Positions 54,136 through 62,830 are shown, numbered from the stretch's first letter. The stretch: DNA of 64,000 bases from Flaviramulus sp. (GCA_030731745.1 JANQTJ010000002.1:1-64000), one strand, 5' to 3'. Notes: a model not told the origin generated them from the sequence alone. Numbers and translations: made by a program.

Positions 54136-55072
54136 CTATATCTTCTATAATTTTATAATCTTCTTTTGGTGGCTCTACAACGCTTCCAAAAAGTTTATTT
54201 TTCCAATCACTCCATTTGTAAACCTTAGAAAAAATAAATAATATGATTGGATAAAAAACTAAAACTGGAACTAAAATTTCCATCACAGTCGTACTAGCCT
54301 TCTCAGCTGTATATTTAAAAATGGCATCGGTTTGTAATGCAGACCAATCACTTGTAACTAAAAGTGCTGCTAATAAATTATTACCTAAATGAAAACCCAA
54401 GGCTAATTCTAAACCATCATCCATCAGAGTCATAATTCCTAGTAGTAACCCGGTTCCAATGTAAAATATCATAGTTATAAAACCCATTTCTGCAACTTCA
54501 GGGTTAGCACTATGAGCCACCCCAAATAAAACAGAAGTAAATATTAAAGGAAACCATTTGTTTTTGACAATTATGCCAATATGCTGCATAAGATATCCTC
54601 TAAAAAGATACTCTTCTAAACCAATTTGAAAAGGAAATAAAATAATACTAATAAAAAATAAAATAGCAAATTTAACTGGATTAAATTGTAATTGTATTTG
54701 ACTAGGATCTAAAAAATAAGCCATAATAAAAGATAGTATTGTAATGGTTACTATGAGGCCGAATGACAAAAAAAATCTTTTAAAATCCACCTTTTTTCTA
54801 GCGGTTGTAAGGGATAAAATACTTCTTTCATGAATAAATTTCACCATCACAAAGAGTAATCCTAACAAAAATGCAAAAGGCAAAAGATTTACAACTAATG
54901 ACAGGTTTGAAGGTATTGTCTTCATCATATCATAAGCCGCTTGCATATCTTCTTTTGAAGTAAAAAGATATACTATGAGGTTTACAATAAAAATACCAGA
55001 AATTAAAAAAGCTGTTATTAAAAACATCCAAAGTTCTCGTTTTCCTTTATACGCTTGTTGTATGTAATTCAT
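54113..55072 (-). CDS. CPBP family intramembrane metalloprotease
   Basis: A 319-residue protein with about seven or eight membrane helices. The CPBP (Rce1/Abi) signature is seen: GLEEYLFRGYLMQH (Glu-Glu-x3-Arg) and a second motif FGVAHSANPEVA with a likely metal-binding His. Such proteases cut after prenylated or membrane-embedded substrates, or act in bacteriocin immunity. It lies between menC (start 1 base before the menC stop region) and menE, which it overlaps by 23 bases. Its role in the operon is unknown. Confidence 0.85.
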   Translation of the reverse strand: MNYIQQAYKGKRELWMFLITAFLISGIFIVNLIVYLFTSKEDMQAAYDMMKTIPSNLSLVVNLLPFAFLLGLLFVMVKFIHERSILSLTTARKKVDFKRFFLSFGLIVTITILSFIMAYFLDPSQIQLQFNPVKFAILFFISIILFPFQIGLEEYLFRGYLMQHIGIIVKNKWFPLIFTSVLFGVAHSANPEVAEMGFITMIFYIGTGLLLGIMTLMDDGLELALGFHLGNNLLAALLVTSDWSALQTDAIFKYTAEKASTTVMEILVPVLVFYPIILFIFSKVYKWSDWKNKLFGSVVEPPKEDYKIIEDIVANDSQL

Positions 55073-55073
55073 A

Positions 55074-56108
55074 TTATAAATTAAATTTAAAATCTATTAA
55101 GTTATTATATTTCAAAGTACCATTTTCAACCTCTAAAGGACTATCAAAATTATTGGTAAAAAGTCCTCCTGTTCCAAGTCCTTGAGGTAAAGTATTGTTT
55201 TTTTTGTAGGTGTATTGAGCAATAGCATTTAATCCAATATTACTTTCTAAAGCACTTGTAATCCACCAGCCTATATTATTTTTTTCAGCAGTTTCTATCC
55301 AAGCATCACTTCCTTGAAAACCTCCAACTAAACTTGGTTTTAGTATGATATATTGTGGTTTTATAGTTTGTAATAATTCTGTTTTATTTGTTACAGAAAA
55401 CACACCTATCAATTCTTCATCTAAAGCAATAGGCAAAGGTGTTTTATCACATAATAGTGCCATTTCTTGAATTTGTCGTTGCTTAATAGGTTGCTCTATA
55501 GAATGTAAATCTAAGTCTGATAACATTTTTAATTTTTCTAAAGCGTCAAAAGGAGAAAATGCACCATTAGCATCTACACGTAATGTAATATCTTTTGAAG
55601 TGAAATGTTTTCTTATTGATTTTAAAAGGTTAATTTCTTTTTTAAAATCAATCGCTCCAATTTTCATTTTGATACAATTGAAACCTGCTTCAATTTTCTC
55701 TTTAATTTGTTGTTTCATGAAAGCTTCAGAGCCCATCCATATTAAACCATTTATACAAATTGAATCTTCTCCTTTTGTAAACTTTGAAGGAAATAATTCA
55801 AAAGTGTTTTGATTTTCTATAGATTTAAATGCTGTTTCTATTCCAAATTGAATACTAGGAAACTCCTCCAACTCTAATAACAATTCATTTAAACTTAAAT
55901 TGATGTTTTTGCAAACCCATTCCAGCTTGTCTTCATAATCTGCTCTATCATCTATTGAAAGACCTCTAAACAAACCACATTCTCCAATACCCAATTTATT
56001 ATTATTCTTTATAATGATAAACCAAGTTTCTTTAGTTTTTAAAACACCACGAGAAGTCCCACTAGCTTGTTTAAAATCGAGAATATACTTTTGGTAAGTC
56101 GCAGTCAT
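55074..56108 (-). CDS. menC: o-Succinylbenzoate synthase
   Basis: An enolase-superfamily enzyme that dehydrates SHCHC to o-succinylbenzoate in menaquinone synthesis. It has 344 residues from the ATG at 56108. Motifs: CIKMKIGAIDF with the catalytic Lys, RVDANGAFSP, SIEQPIKQRQ, PIALDEELIG (metal ligands Asp/Glu/Asp) and ILKPSLVGG with the second Lys. An upstream ATG at 56129 would add seven residues (MIILEAH), but family members begin with an MxATYxKY-type sequence, so 56108 is preferred. Followed directly by the CPBP protease gene. Confidence 0.9.
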   Translation of the reverse strand: MTATYQKYILDFKQASGTSRGVLKTKETWFIIIKNNNKLGIGECGLFRGLSIDDRADYEDKLEWVCKNINLSLNELLLELEEFPSIQFGIETAFKSIENQNTFELFPSKFTKGEDSICINGLIWMGSEAFMKQQIKEKIEAGFNCIKMKIGAIDFKKEINLLKSIRKHFTSKDITLRVDANGAFSPFDALEKLKMLSDLDLHSIEQPIKQRQIQEMALLCDKTPLPIALDEELIGVFSVTNKTELLQTIKPQYIILKPSLVGGFQGSDAWIETAEKNNIGWWITSALESNIGLNAIAQYTYKKNNTLPQGLGTGGLFTNNFDSPLEVENGTLKYNNLIDFKFNL

Positions 56109-56213
56109 ATGTGCCTCTAAAATAATCAATTAAAATACTTAACTAGCATGTCTACAAAAACTAAATCTTATCATTTTCAAATCACAATAATTTATAATTA
56201 ACACTTTTATTAT

Positions 56214-57116
56214 TCAAATCAAATAAGCTAAACCCATTAAAACGGATAATAAAAAGGTAGTTAGTGCCAATTTTTTTAATTCAGGATCTAATAATTTAGG
56301 TTCTTTATTTTGATTGATTTTTTTTAGGTGTATTAATAAGGGTACATAAGATATTGTGAAAAATAAACTAAGTGGGTTTATATAGTATAATATTACGAAT
56401 AAACCAGATATTACTATGGCTGATAAAATAAGTAGGTTGTGATAAACTTTAATATTCTTTTCTCCAAGAATAACAGCTAAAGTAATTTTGTTAGATTTTT
56501 TATCAGAAATAATATCTCTCATATTATTAAGATTTAATACAGCTACACTCAACAAACCAATTGTAATAGCAGGAAGTATTGTGACATGATCTATTTTTTT
56601 TCCAAACAACACATAGCACCCAATAACACTAACTAAACCAAAAAAAATAAAAACAAAAAAATCACCTAAACCTCTGTAGCCATAGGCATTTTTTCCAATT
56701 GTATATCTTACTGCTGATATTATAGAAGCTATGGCTAATATAAAGAAAAGTAGCGCGAGAAAAATATACTTTACACCAAATGCTATATATACAAGAGCGC
56801 AAGAAAGTGCTATGGAGATAATAATATTTAGTTTTATGCCATTAAATAATTCCTCAGGTGATATTTTACCAGATTGAATAGCTCTTTCAGGGCCAATTCT
56901 ATTATTGTTATCAGTGCCTTTTACACCATCACCATAATCATTTGCTAAGTTAGAAAGTATTTGAAAACTTAATGTGGTTAAAATTGCGAACAAACATATT
57001 TCCCAATCAAAAAAACCATTATAATATGCAAAACAAGATGCTAGGATAATACCAGATATAGATAATGGCAAAGTTCTTAAACGCATGGTAGAAATCCAGA
57101 TTGAAAACTTTTTCAT
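56214..57116 (-). CDS. menA: 1,4-Dihydroxy-2-naphthoate polyprenyltransferase
   Basis: A UbiA-family membrane prenyltransferase (300 residues from the ATG at 57116) joining a polyprenyl chain to DHNA. It has about eight or nine membrane helices. The diphosphate/Mg motif is NLANDYGDGVKGTDNNNRIG (Asn-x3-Asp-x3-Asp type), and a second Asp-rich motif is NNMRDIISDKKSNK. The start overlaps the menB stop as TAATG, favouring 57116. An ATG at 57128 would add four residues (MDSI) and overlap menB by 13 bases. Confidence 0.92.
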   Translation of the reverse strand: MKKFSIWISTMRLRTLPLSISGIILASCFAYYNGFFDWEICLFAILTTLSFQILSNLANDYGDGVKGTDNNNRIGPERAIQSGKISPEELFNGIKLNIIISIALSCALVYIAFGVKYIFLALLFFILAIASIISAVRYTIGKNAYGYRGLGDFFVFIFFGLVSVIGCYVLFGKKIDHVTILPAITIGLLSVAVLNLNNMRDIISDKKSNKITLAVILGEKNIKVYHNLLILSAIVISGLFVILYYINPLSLFFTISYVPLLIHLKKINQNKEPKLLDPELKKLALTTFLLSVLMGLAYLI

Positions 57117-57955
57117 TATGGAATCCATTTTTTTTCAAAATTAGGCTTACGCTTTTCTAAAAAAGCATTTCTACCCTCTTTAGCTTCATCAGTCATATAT
57201 GCTAAACGCGTTGCTTCTCCAGCAAAAACTTGTTGTCCTACCATGCCATCATCTGTTAAATTCATTGCAAATTTTAACATTTTTATAGATGTGGGTGATT
57301 TTGCAAGTATCTCTTGAGCCCATTGATATGCTGTAATCTCTAACTCATTATGAGGTATAACAGCATTAACCATTCCCATATCATACGCCTCTTGTGCGGA
57401 GTAATTTCTACCTAAGAAGAAAATTTCACGAGCTCTTTTTTGTCCAACCATTTTGGCTAGGTATGCAGACCCATAACCGCCATCAAAACTTGTAACATCA
57501 GCATCAGTTTGCTTAAAAATAGCATGCTCTTTACTGGCTAAAGTTAAATCGCAAACCACATGCAAACTATGTCCACCACCAACTGCCCAACCTGGTACAA
57601 CTGCAATGACTGCCTTTGGCATAAAACGAATAAGTCTCTGGATTTCTAAAATATTTAATCTGTGGTAACCGTCTTCTCCAACATATCCTTGATGACCTCT
57701 AGCTTTTTGGTCGCCACCACTACAAAATGAATAAACACCATCTTTTGTTGATGGTCCTTCTGCCGATAATAATACAACACCAATATTTACATCTTCTCCA
57801 GCATCATAAAATGCATCATAAAGCTCTCTCGTTGTCTTTGGTCTAAAAGCATTCCGCACATCTGGTCTATTAAATGCTATTCTAGCCACACCATTACACT
57901 TTTGGTATGTGATATCTTCATATTCTTTACATACCACCCATTTTGGCTCATCCAT
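57116..57955 (-). CDS. menB: 1,4-Dihydroxy-2-naphthoyl-CoA synthase
   Basis: A crotonase-fold enzyme that cyclises o-succinylbenzoyl-CoA. It has 279 residues from the ATG at 57955. Motifs are in order: VARIAFNRPDVRNAFRPKT, VYSFCSGGDQKARGHQGY, the oxyanion-hole segment AVVPGWAVGGGHSLHVVCDL, TSFDGGYGSAYLAK and the usual C-terminus FLEKRKPNF. The ATG at 57973 (MKKILK) would add six residues; a TATTTTTG element overlaps it at 57971-57978, so the downstream start is preferred. First gene of the menB-menA-menC-CPBP-menE unit. menD and menF are not in this window. Confidence 0.94.
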   Translation of the reverse strand: MDEPKWVVCKEYEDITYQKCNGVARIAFNRPDVRNAFRPKTTRELYDAFYDAGEDVNIGVVLLSAEGPSTKDGVYSFCSGGDQKARGHQGYVGEDGYHRLNILEIQRLIRFMPKAVIAVVPGWAVGGGHSLHVVCDLTLASKEHAIFKQTDADVTSFDGGYGSAYLAKMVGQKRAREIFFLGRNYSAQEAYDMGMVNAVIPHNELEITAYQWAQEILAKSPTSIKMLKFAMNLTDDGMVGQQVFAGEATRLAYMTDEAKEGRNAFLEKRKPNFEKKWIP

Positions 57956-58295
57956 TTTCAATATTTTCTTCAAAAATAAATTTTATTTAATTAAAACTCT
58001 CATGATGTTATAAAATAATGAATATCAAAAATGACTAAATTGATTTTTCAATTAAATAATTCAAAGCCAATTAACGATACTAAATTTATGAAAACCATAT
58101 TTTGATAGCTTCTATTTAAAATATTATTAAAAATCTTATTTTATTTTTTAGATATAACAAAAACCAAAAATACGTAGAAGTACGTATTGTTTTGCCTTAC
58201 AATAATTTATAATTTTAAATGTTTTTAAAATATTTAACAATAAATTTGCTTTTAATCGAAAAATTCATGTATTTTGTCGAGTATCTAATCCCCCA
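57956..58295. other. Intergenic region upstream of menB and the 60-residue gene
   Basis: About 340 AT-rich bases with no open frame. They contain a possible menB -7 element TATTTTTG (minus, 57978-57971) and the dyad at 58169-58188, and otherwise nothing I can support. Confidence 0.6.
58169..58188. promoter_or_regulatory. TACGTA-N4-TACGTA dyad, possible operator
   Basis: AATACGTA (58169-58176), GAAG, TACGTATT (58181-58188): perfect 8-base inverted arms in which TACGTA itself is palindromic, giving two copies one helical turn apart. It lies about 110 bases upstream of the small plus-strand gene and about 215 upstream of menB. A binding site for a dimeric regulator is plausible, but which one is unknown. 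Confidence 0.4.
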
Positions 58296-58478
58296 ATGCC
58301 TATGTTATTAAAAATTACACTCTCTCTCTTAGTCCTTACTCTTGTCAACTTATTACTTTTAAAAATTAGTTGCAATAAAATTGATAAAACCAAAAAACAG
58401 TTTAAAGAACCTGTTAAATTTAGACCTGAGATTACCATATCACGGGAGCCAGAGACGCTTGCTCCAACAGGTAGTTAG
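58296..58478 (+). CDS. Small membrane protein ending LAPTGS, hypothetical
   Basis: A 60-residue protein: an N-terminal hydrophobic helix (about 5-24, LLKITLSLLVLTLVNLLLLK), then a Lys-rich region and the end TISREPETLAPTGS. Small flavobacterial proteins with this helix and a similar LAPTGS-type end occur near this locus, by my recollection. An alternative ATG lies at 58302. The last 47 bases overlap the end of ung on the other strand, which is unusual for convergent genes and lowers certainty. Function unknown. Confidence 0.5.
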   Translation: MPMLLKITLSLLVLTLVNLLLLKISCNKIDKTKKQFKEPVKFRPEITISREPETLAPTGS

Positions 58479-59097
58479 TTTTGCTAAAGTGACCATTACC
58501 AAACCAATATCCTCTATTTGCGCTCAATGGTGATGGATGTCCTGTTGTTAAAACTACATGATTTTTTATATTTATAAACTTAATTTTTTGTTTAGCATAA
58601 CCACCCCATAATAAAAATACAACCCCTTTTTTATTATCGCTTATTTGTTTTATTATTTCATTGGTAAAAATTTCCCAACCTTTTTTTTGATGGCTCCCAG
58701 AAATATGAGCCCTTACTGTTAAGGTAGCATTTAATAATAAAACACCTTGTTCTGCCCATCTCATTAAATTTCCACTAATAGGATGAGGAATTCCTAAGTC
58801 GTTCTCAATCTCTTTAAAAATATTCAATAATGAAGGTGGATGTTTAACAGCATCATTGACTGAAAAACACAATCCATTTGCTTGATTAAAATCATGATAA
58901 GGATCTTGTCCTATTATAACTACTTTAACTTGATCAAAATGACAATGATTAAAAGCATTAAATATTTGATTCTTTGGAGGAAAACAAACATAATTCTCAT
59001 ATTCATAATCAATAAAATCCTTTAATTCTTTAAAATAAGATTTATTAAACTCATCATCAAGAAATGGTTTCCAAGTATCATGAATATCAAAATTCAT
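58432..59097 (-). CDS. ung: Uracil-DNA glycosylase, family 1
   Basis: A 221-residue repair enzyme that removes uracil from DNA. The catalytic water-activating motif is VVIIGQDPYHDFNQANGLCF with Asp65, the uracil-binding part is LLWGGYAKQK, and the leucine-loop motif is LTTGHPSPLSAN with the catalytic His. All family 1 motifs are intact. Length and ends are normal. It follows holA by 7 bases and may be co-transcribed with it. Confidence 0.97.
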   Translation of the reverse strand: MNFDIHDTWKPFLDDEFNKSYFKELKDFIDYEYENYVCFPPKNQIFNAFNHCHFDQVKVVIIGQDPYHDFNQANGLCFSVNDAVKHPPSLLNIFKEIENDLGIPHPISGNLMRWAEQGVLLLNATLTVRAHISGSHQKKGWEIFTNEIIKQISDNKKGVVFLLWGGYAKQKIKFINIKNHVVLTTGHPSPLSANRGYWFGNGHFSKTNYLLEQASLAPVIW

Positions 59098-59104
59098 ATT
59101 AAAA

Positions 59105-60109
59105 TTAATTTAAAATTCTAACTAACAACTCTTTTAGTAAATCCCCTTGAGAAACCGCATTAGAACCGACACCTTTACTTTTAACATCAAATTCTCGAAG
59201 AACAGATACGACTTCACTTACCTTACGCATTGGATAATTGCGAGTCGCTATAATATATTCGTTAACAAAATACGGATTAATTTTTAAGGTTGTCGCAACA
59301 CTTCTAGGTGATTTATCATTCAATCCATGAAAATGAAGTAATTGTGAAAAAAAATTGAATAATAAGGAGACTGTAACTACCATAGGATTATCCTTTGGGT
59401 TTTCGGCAAAATAATTCACTATTTTAAAAACTTTAACAGTATCTTTTTCTCCAACGGCCTTTCGCAATTCAAAATTATTATAATCCTTACTTATTCCTAT
59501 ATTTTCCTCTATATGTATTGGCGAAATTTGTGTCCCTTGAGGTAAAATGATTTGTAACTTTTCTAATTCGTTATTTATTTTACTTAAATCAGTACCTAAA
59601 AACTCTAAAAGCATTTGAGCGGCCTTAGGAGAAATTGTATAATTTTTTGTTGACAAAACACGCCTTATCCAGTCTGACACTTGGTTTTCATACAGTTTTT
59701 TACTTTCGTAAACAACGCCAATTTTATTAATAGCTTTGTATAAAGCTTTGCGTTTATCTATTTTTTTGTACTTGTAATTAATAACTAATATGGTTGTGTT
59801 TTGGGGGTTTTCAGCATAAGAAACTAATTTTTCTATGGTACGAGATAAATCTTGCGCTTCTTTTACAATAACAACTTGATATTCTGCCATCATGGGATAA
59901 CGTTTGGCGTTTCCAACAATATCCTCAATAGTTACATCTCTACCATATAAAACCATTTGATTAAAACCCCGTTCCTCTTCAGTTAAAACCGTTGTTTCTA
60001 TAAAATTAGATATTTTATCAATGTAATAAGCTTCTTCTCCCATCAAAAAATAAATGGGTTTCAATTTCCTGCTTTTTATATCTGTTACTAATTGTTTTAC
60101 TTCGTCCAT
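59105..60109 (-). CDS. holA: DNA polymerase III delta subunit
   Basis: A 334-residue clamp-loader subunit that opens the sliding clamp. The family layout is visible: the N-terminal KPIYFLMGEEAYYIDKISNFIE, the clamp-binding region near 50-70, the helical lid (about 150-200) and the collar with YFVNEYIIATRNYPMRKVSE near 275. It lacks a complete Walker A lysine, as delta subunits do. It starts 26 bases from the divergent HsdR-N-type gene and is followed by ung. Confidence 0.92.
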   Translation of the reverse strand: MDEVKQLVTDIKSRKLKPIYFLMGEEAYYIDKISNFIETTVLTEEERGFNQMVLYGRDVTIEDIVGNAKRYPMMAEYQVVIVKEAQDLSRTIEKLVSYAENPQNTTILVINYKYKKIDKRKALYKAINKIGVVYESKKLYENQVSDWIRRVLSTKNYTISPKAAQMLLEFLGTDLSKINNELEKLQIILPQGTQISPIHIEENIGISKDYNNFELRKAVGEKDTVKVFKIVNYFAENPKDNPMVVTVSLLFNFFSQLLHFHGLNDKSPRSVATTLKINPYFVNEYIIATRNYPMRKVSEVVSVLREFDVKSKGVGSNAVSQGDLLKELLVRILN

Positions 60110-60135
60110 TAAAAAAAAATCACCAAATTTGTGTA

Positions 60136-60582
60136 GTGCAAAAATTAAACTTTCCTACATATTCGTTTCGTTTCAAAAGTAGCGAAAATAAAATTTCTAT
60201 TTTTGATAGTATTCGTAAAAAGTTTGTGGTTTTACAACCTGAAGAATGGGTGCGTCAAAATTGTATTCAATTTTTAATTACTCAAAAAGGATATCCAATT
60301 TCATTAATTAATGTTGAAAAAGAACTTATTATAAATTCTTTAAAAAAACGATATGATATTGTGGTTTTTAATAACGATGGTAGCATTCATTTGATAGTGG
60401 AATGTAAATCTACTAAAATTGATATAAATCAAGATACTTTCGATCAAATAGCACGTTATAATTTATCTTTAAACGCCAATTTTTTAATGGTCACTAATGG
60501 ATTAAATCATTATTATTGCCAGATGGATTTTATAAATGAATGTTATAATTTTATGACAGATTTACCAGATTACAAAAAATGA
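60136..60582 (+). CDS. Stand-alone HsdR-N-type nuclease domain protein
   Basis: A 148-residue cytoplasmic protein equivalent to the N-terminal nuclease domain of type I restriction R subunits (HsdR_N, PF13588 type). Core motif residues are Asp74 in KKRYDIVVFNN and Glu89-Cys-Lys91 in IHLIVECKST, the PD-(D/E)xK pattern. It lacks the motor domain and no hsdM or hsdS is near, so it is not a restriction system as such. Start is GTG 60136-60138, 26 bases from the holA start. The GT2 gene overlaps its end by 4 bases. The holA / HsdR_N / GT2 arrangement is common in Flavobacteriaceae. Confidence 0.85.
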   Translation: MQKLNFPTYSFRFKSSENKISIFDSIRKKFVVLQPEEWVRQNCIQFLITQKGYPISLINVEKELIINSLKKRYDIVVFNNDGSIHLIVECKSTKIDINQDTFDQIARYNLSLNANFLMVTNGLNHYYCQMDFINECYNFMTDLPDYKK

Positions 60583-61568
60583 AATTAGCCATTATCATAT
60601 TAAACTGGAATGGAAAAGAATTACTTAAAAAATTTTTGCCATCAGTCGTAGCGCATTCTAAAGAAGCTACTATTTATGTTGCAGATAATGCTTCTAGTGA
60701 TGATTCGGTTGCCTTTGTAAAATCAGCATACCCAAACATAAAAATCATCAAAAACCAAAGCAATGGAGGTTACGCACTGGGCTATAACAATGCCTTAAAG
60801 CACGTTGAAGCCGATATTTTTTGTTTATTAAATAATGATGTAGAAGTGACCAAAAATTGGCTTTTACCCATCTTAAAAACTTTCGAAGAAAACAAAAATA
60901 CAGCCATTATTCAACCTAAAATAAAAGATTACAAAAAAAAGGCTTATTTTGAGTATGCTGGTGCAGCAGGTGGTTTTATTGATAAATATGCCTACCCATA
61001 TTGCCGAGGTCGTATTTTTAATACCATTGAAGAAGATCTTGGTCAATATGATGATACTTCTGAGATATTTTGGGCTTCTGGAGCTTGTTTTTTTATAAGA
61101 AGCCAAGTTTTTAACAAATTAAATGGATTTGATGATTATTTTTTTGCGCACATGGAAGAAATTGATTTATGTTGGCGCGTAAAAAACTCAAAATATACTG
61201 TTAAATTTATTAGCAATTCTGTAGTGTACCATGTTGGTGGTGCAACTTTAAACCATACCAGTCCTAAAAAAACATATCTAAACTTCAGAAATAGTTTGTT
61301 TACACTTACAAAAAATGCTAAAGGAAATTTGTTCCCAATCATATTAATTCGATTGATTTTAGATGGTATTGCTGCCATAAAGTTTTTAACAGATTTAAAA
61401 CCAAAACACACATTAGCCATTTTAAAAGCACATTTTAGCTATTATTATCATTTAAAAAGATTGCTAGAACAACGAAATTTGACAAAACACAAAATAAAAT
61501 ATTACAACAAAACATCCATAGTATTCGAATATTTCGTAAATAAAAAGTCTGAATTTAAAAGTATATAA
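60579..61568 (+). CDS. Glycosyltransferase family 2 protein
   Basis: A 329-residue GT-A enzyme of the WbbL/rhamnosyltransferase-like GT2 group. Motifs: LAIIILNWNGKELLKKFLPS, ADNASSDDSVAFVK, the DxD-type LLNNDVEVTKNW and GFDDYFFAHMEEIDLCWRVK, followed by a hydrophobic C-terminal membrane-associated helix (about 255-275). It transfers a sugar, probably in envelope polysaccharide or O-antigen synthesis. It overlaps the HsdR-N-type gene by 4 bases. Confidence 0.92.
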   Translation: MKLAIIILNWNGKELLKKFLPSVVAHSKEATIYVADNASSDDSVAFVKSAYPNIKIIKNQSNGGYALGYNNALKHVEADIFCLLNNDVEVTKNWLLPILKTFEENKNTAIIQPKIKDYKKKAYFEYAGAAGGFIDKYAYPYCRGRIFNTIEEDLGQYDDTSEIFWASGACFFIRSQVFNKLNGFDDYFFAHMEEIDLCWRVKNSKYTVKFISNSVVYHVGGATLNHTSPKKTYLNFRNSLFTLTKNAKGNLFPIILIRLILDGIAAIKFLTDLKPKHTLAILKAHFSYYYHLKRLLEQRNLTKHKIKYYNKTSIVFEYFVNKKSEFKSI

Positions 61569-61618
61569 ATAGTTAGCAAAAGTTTTGTTAACAATGCATA
61601 AACGTGTTAATTTTTATA

Positions 61619-61626
61619 TACTTTTG
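61619..61626 (+). promoter_or_regulatory. Candidate -7 element of the OmpA lipoprotein gene
   Basis: TACTTTTG matches TAnnTTTG, 36 bases before the ATG at 61663. No TTG at 17-20 bases upstream. Confidence 0.4.
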
Positions 61627-61662
61627 TTCAAACAATTAAGAAAAAATTAATCCAAAATAATT

Positions 61663-62502
61663 ATGAGAAAAATTTTATTACTTGGTGCATCTGCAATGAT
61701 CCTATTGAGCTCGTGTGTATCAAAAAAACAATTCACAGATTTACAAGCAAAACAAAAAGAAACACAAGATTTGCTTAATTCTGCCACTGTTAAATTAAAC
61801 TCTTGTCTAGAAGACCGAGCATCTGCAACAGCCAGAGCTACAGCTTTAGAAGAGCAAATTTCAGATTTACGTAAAAGCAATGATAATCTTCAAATTTTAT
61901 CTGCAAAAGGTGCTAGTAACGTAGAAAAAACCCTTGAGAGTATTAAAGAAAAAGATTTAAAAATCACACGTTTGCAAGACGCCCTTACTAAAAAAGACAG
62001 TGTTACATTGGCTTTAGTAACGAGTTTAAAGCGTGAAGTTGGTATCAACGATCCAGATATTGAAGTTAATGTTGAAAAAGGAGTTGTGTTTATCTCTATA
62101 GCAGATAAATTATTATTTCAAAGCGGTAGCTACAACGTAACTGCTCAAGCCAAAGATGTTTTAGCTAAAGTTGCTAAAGTTGTGAACAGCAAACCAGATT
62201 TTGAGTGTATGGTTGAAGGCCATACAGATAATGTACCTTATAAAAAAGACCCATTAATAGACAACTGGGATTTAAGTGTTAAACGTTCTACGTCTATCAT
62301 TAGGGTTTTAGAAACTCTAGGTGTAAAATCTAGCAAATTAATTGCAGCAGGTCGTAGTTCTTATGTGCCTTTAGCAGACAACGATACTGCTGAAAACAGA
62401 GCAAAAAACAGACGTACGCGTATTGTGGTACTTCCTAAAATCGATCAGTTTTACGACATGATTGAAAAAGAAATGAAAAATCTAGCAGCTGGCGGAAAAT
62501 AA
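61663..62502 (+). CDS. OmpA family lipoprotein (coiled-coil plus peptidoglycan-binding domain)
   Basis: A 279-residue lipoprotein: signal with lipobox MILLSSC (Cys18), a coiled coil (about 22-125; KQFTDLQAKQKETQDLLN) and a C-terminal OmpA/MotB-type domain with VEGHTDNVPYKKDP and RRTRIVVLPK, the peptidoglycan-binding Asp and Arg. It probably anchors the outer membrane to peptidoglycan. It stands alone, with a strong terminator. Confidence 0.92.
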   Translation: MRKILLLGASAMILLSSCVSKKQFTDLQAKQKETQDLLNSATVKLNSCLEDRASATARATALEEQISDLRKSNDNLQILSAKGASNVEKTLESIKEKDLKITRLQDALTKKDSVTLALVTSLKREVGINDPDIEVNVEKGVVFISIADKLLFQSGSYNVTAQAKDVLAKVAKVVNSKPDFECMVEGHTDNVPYKKDPLIDNWDLSVKRSTSIIRVLETLGVKSSKLIAAGRSSYVPLADNDTAENRAKNRRTRIVVLPKIDQFYDMIEKEMKNLAAGGK

Positions 62503-62525
62503 TCAGCATAAATAATAGTTTAACT

Positions 62526-62555
62526 AAAGCTCAACTCTCAAGTTGAGCTTTTTTT
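62526..62555 (+). terminator. Terminator of the OmpA lipoprotein gene
   Basis: Arms AAAGCTCAACT and AGTTGAGCTTT with a 4-base loop, then a T run, about 25 bases past the stop. Confidence 0.9.
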
Positions 62556-62557
62556 AT

Positions 62558-62638
62558 GGCGTAACCTAAAGGTATCGCAATCCGTTATATCTTTTTTTCG
62601 TATCTCAAAAAAAGGATGCCGCTACTATCCTAAACGTA
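62558..62638. repeat. Dispersed intergenic repeat, copy 2
   Basis: About 81 bases starting GCGTAACCTAAAGGTATCGC and ending CCTAAACGTA. The first 15 bases match copy 1 (39191) with one change; the inner part differs (here an AAAAAAGGATGCCGCTA block). It directly follows the OmpA terminator. Confidence 0.55.
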
Positions 62639-62830
62639 GTAAAACAATAAGCTTGCGACAATACAAAACATAAGCGAACAATCAAGTTTAAAAACATATC
62701 CACAATACAATTTAATACTTGATTTAGTTAGAAAAAACAACTAACTTAGTTTGACATTTGATATAAAACATTAAAACGATTTCATATCTATTTGCTGAAG
62801 GTAATTTTCAGTTAAGATTAGTCAAACAAA

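Larger units (their letters stand above)
62503..62830. other. Intergenic region before the LamG/beta-lactamase-like gene
   Basis: 328 bases holding the terminator and repeat copy 2. From 62640 on it is AT-rich with no open frame. A TATCTATTTG near 62788 resembles a -7 element with one mismatch. No RNA gene seen. Confidence 0.5.

Noticed and set aside
60136-60582. Type I restriction-modification system
   Set aside because: Only an HsdR-N-like domain is present, with no motor, methylase or specificity gene.
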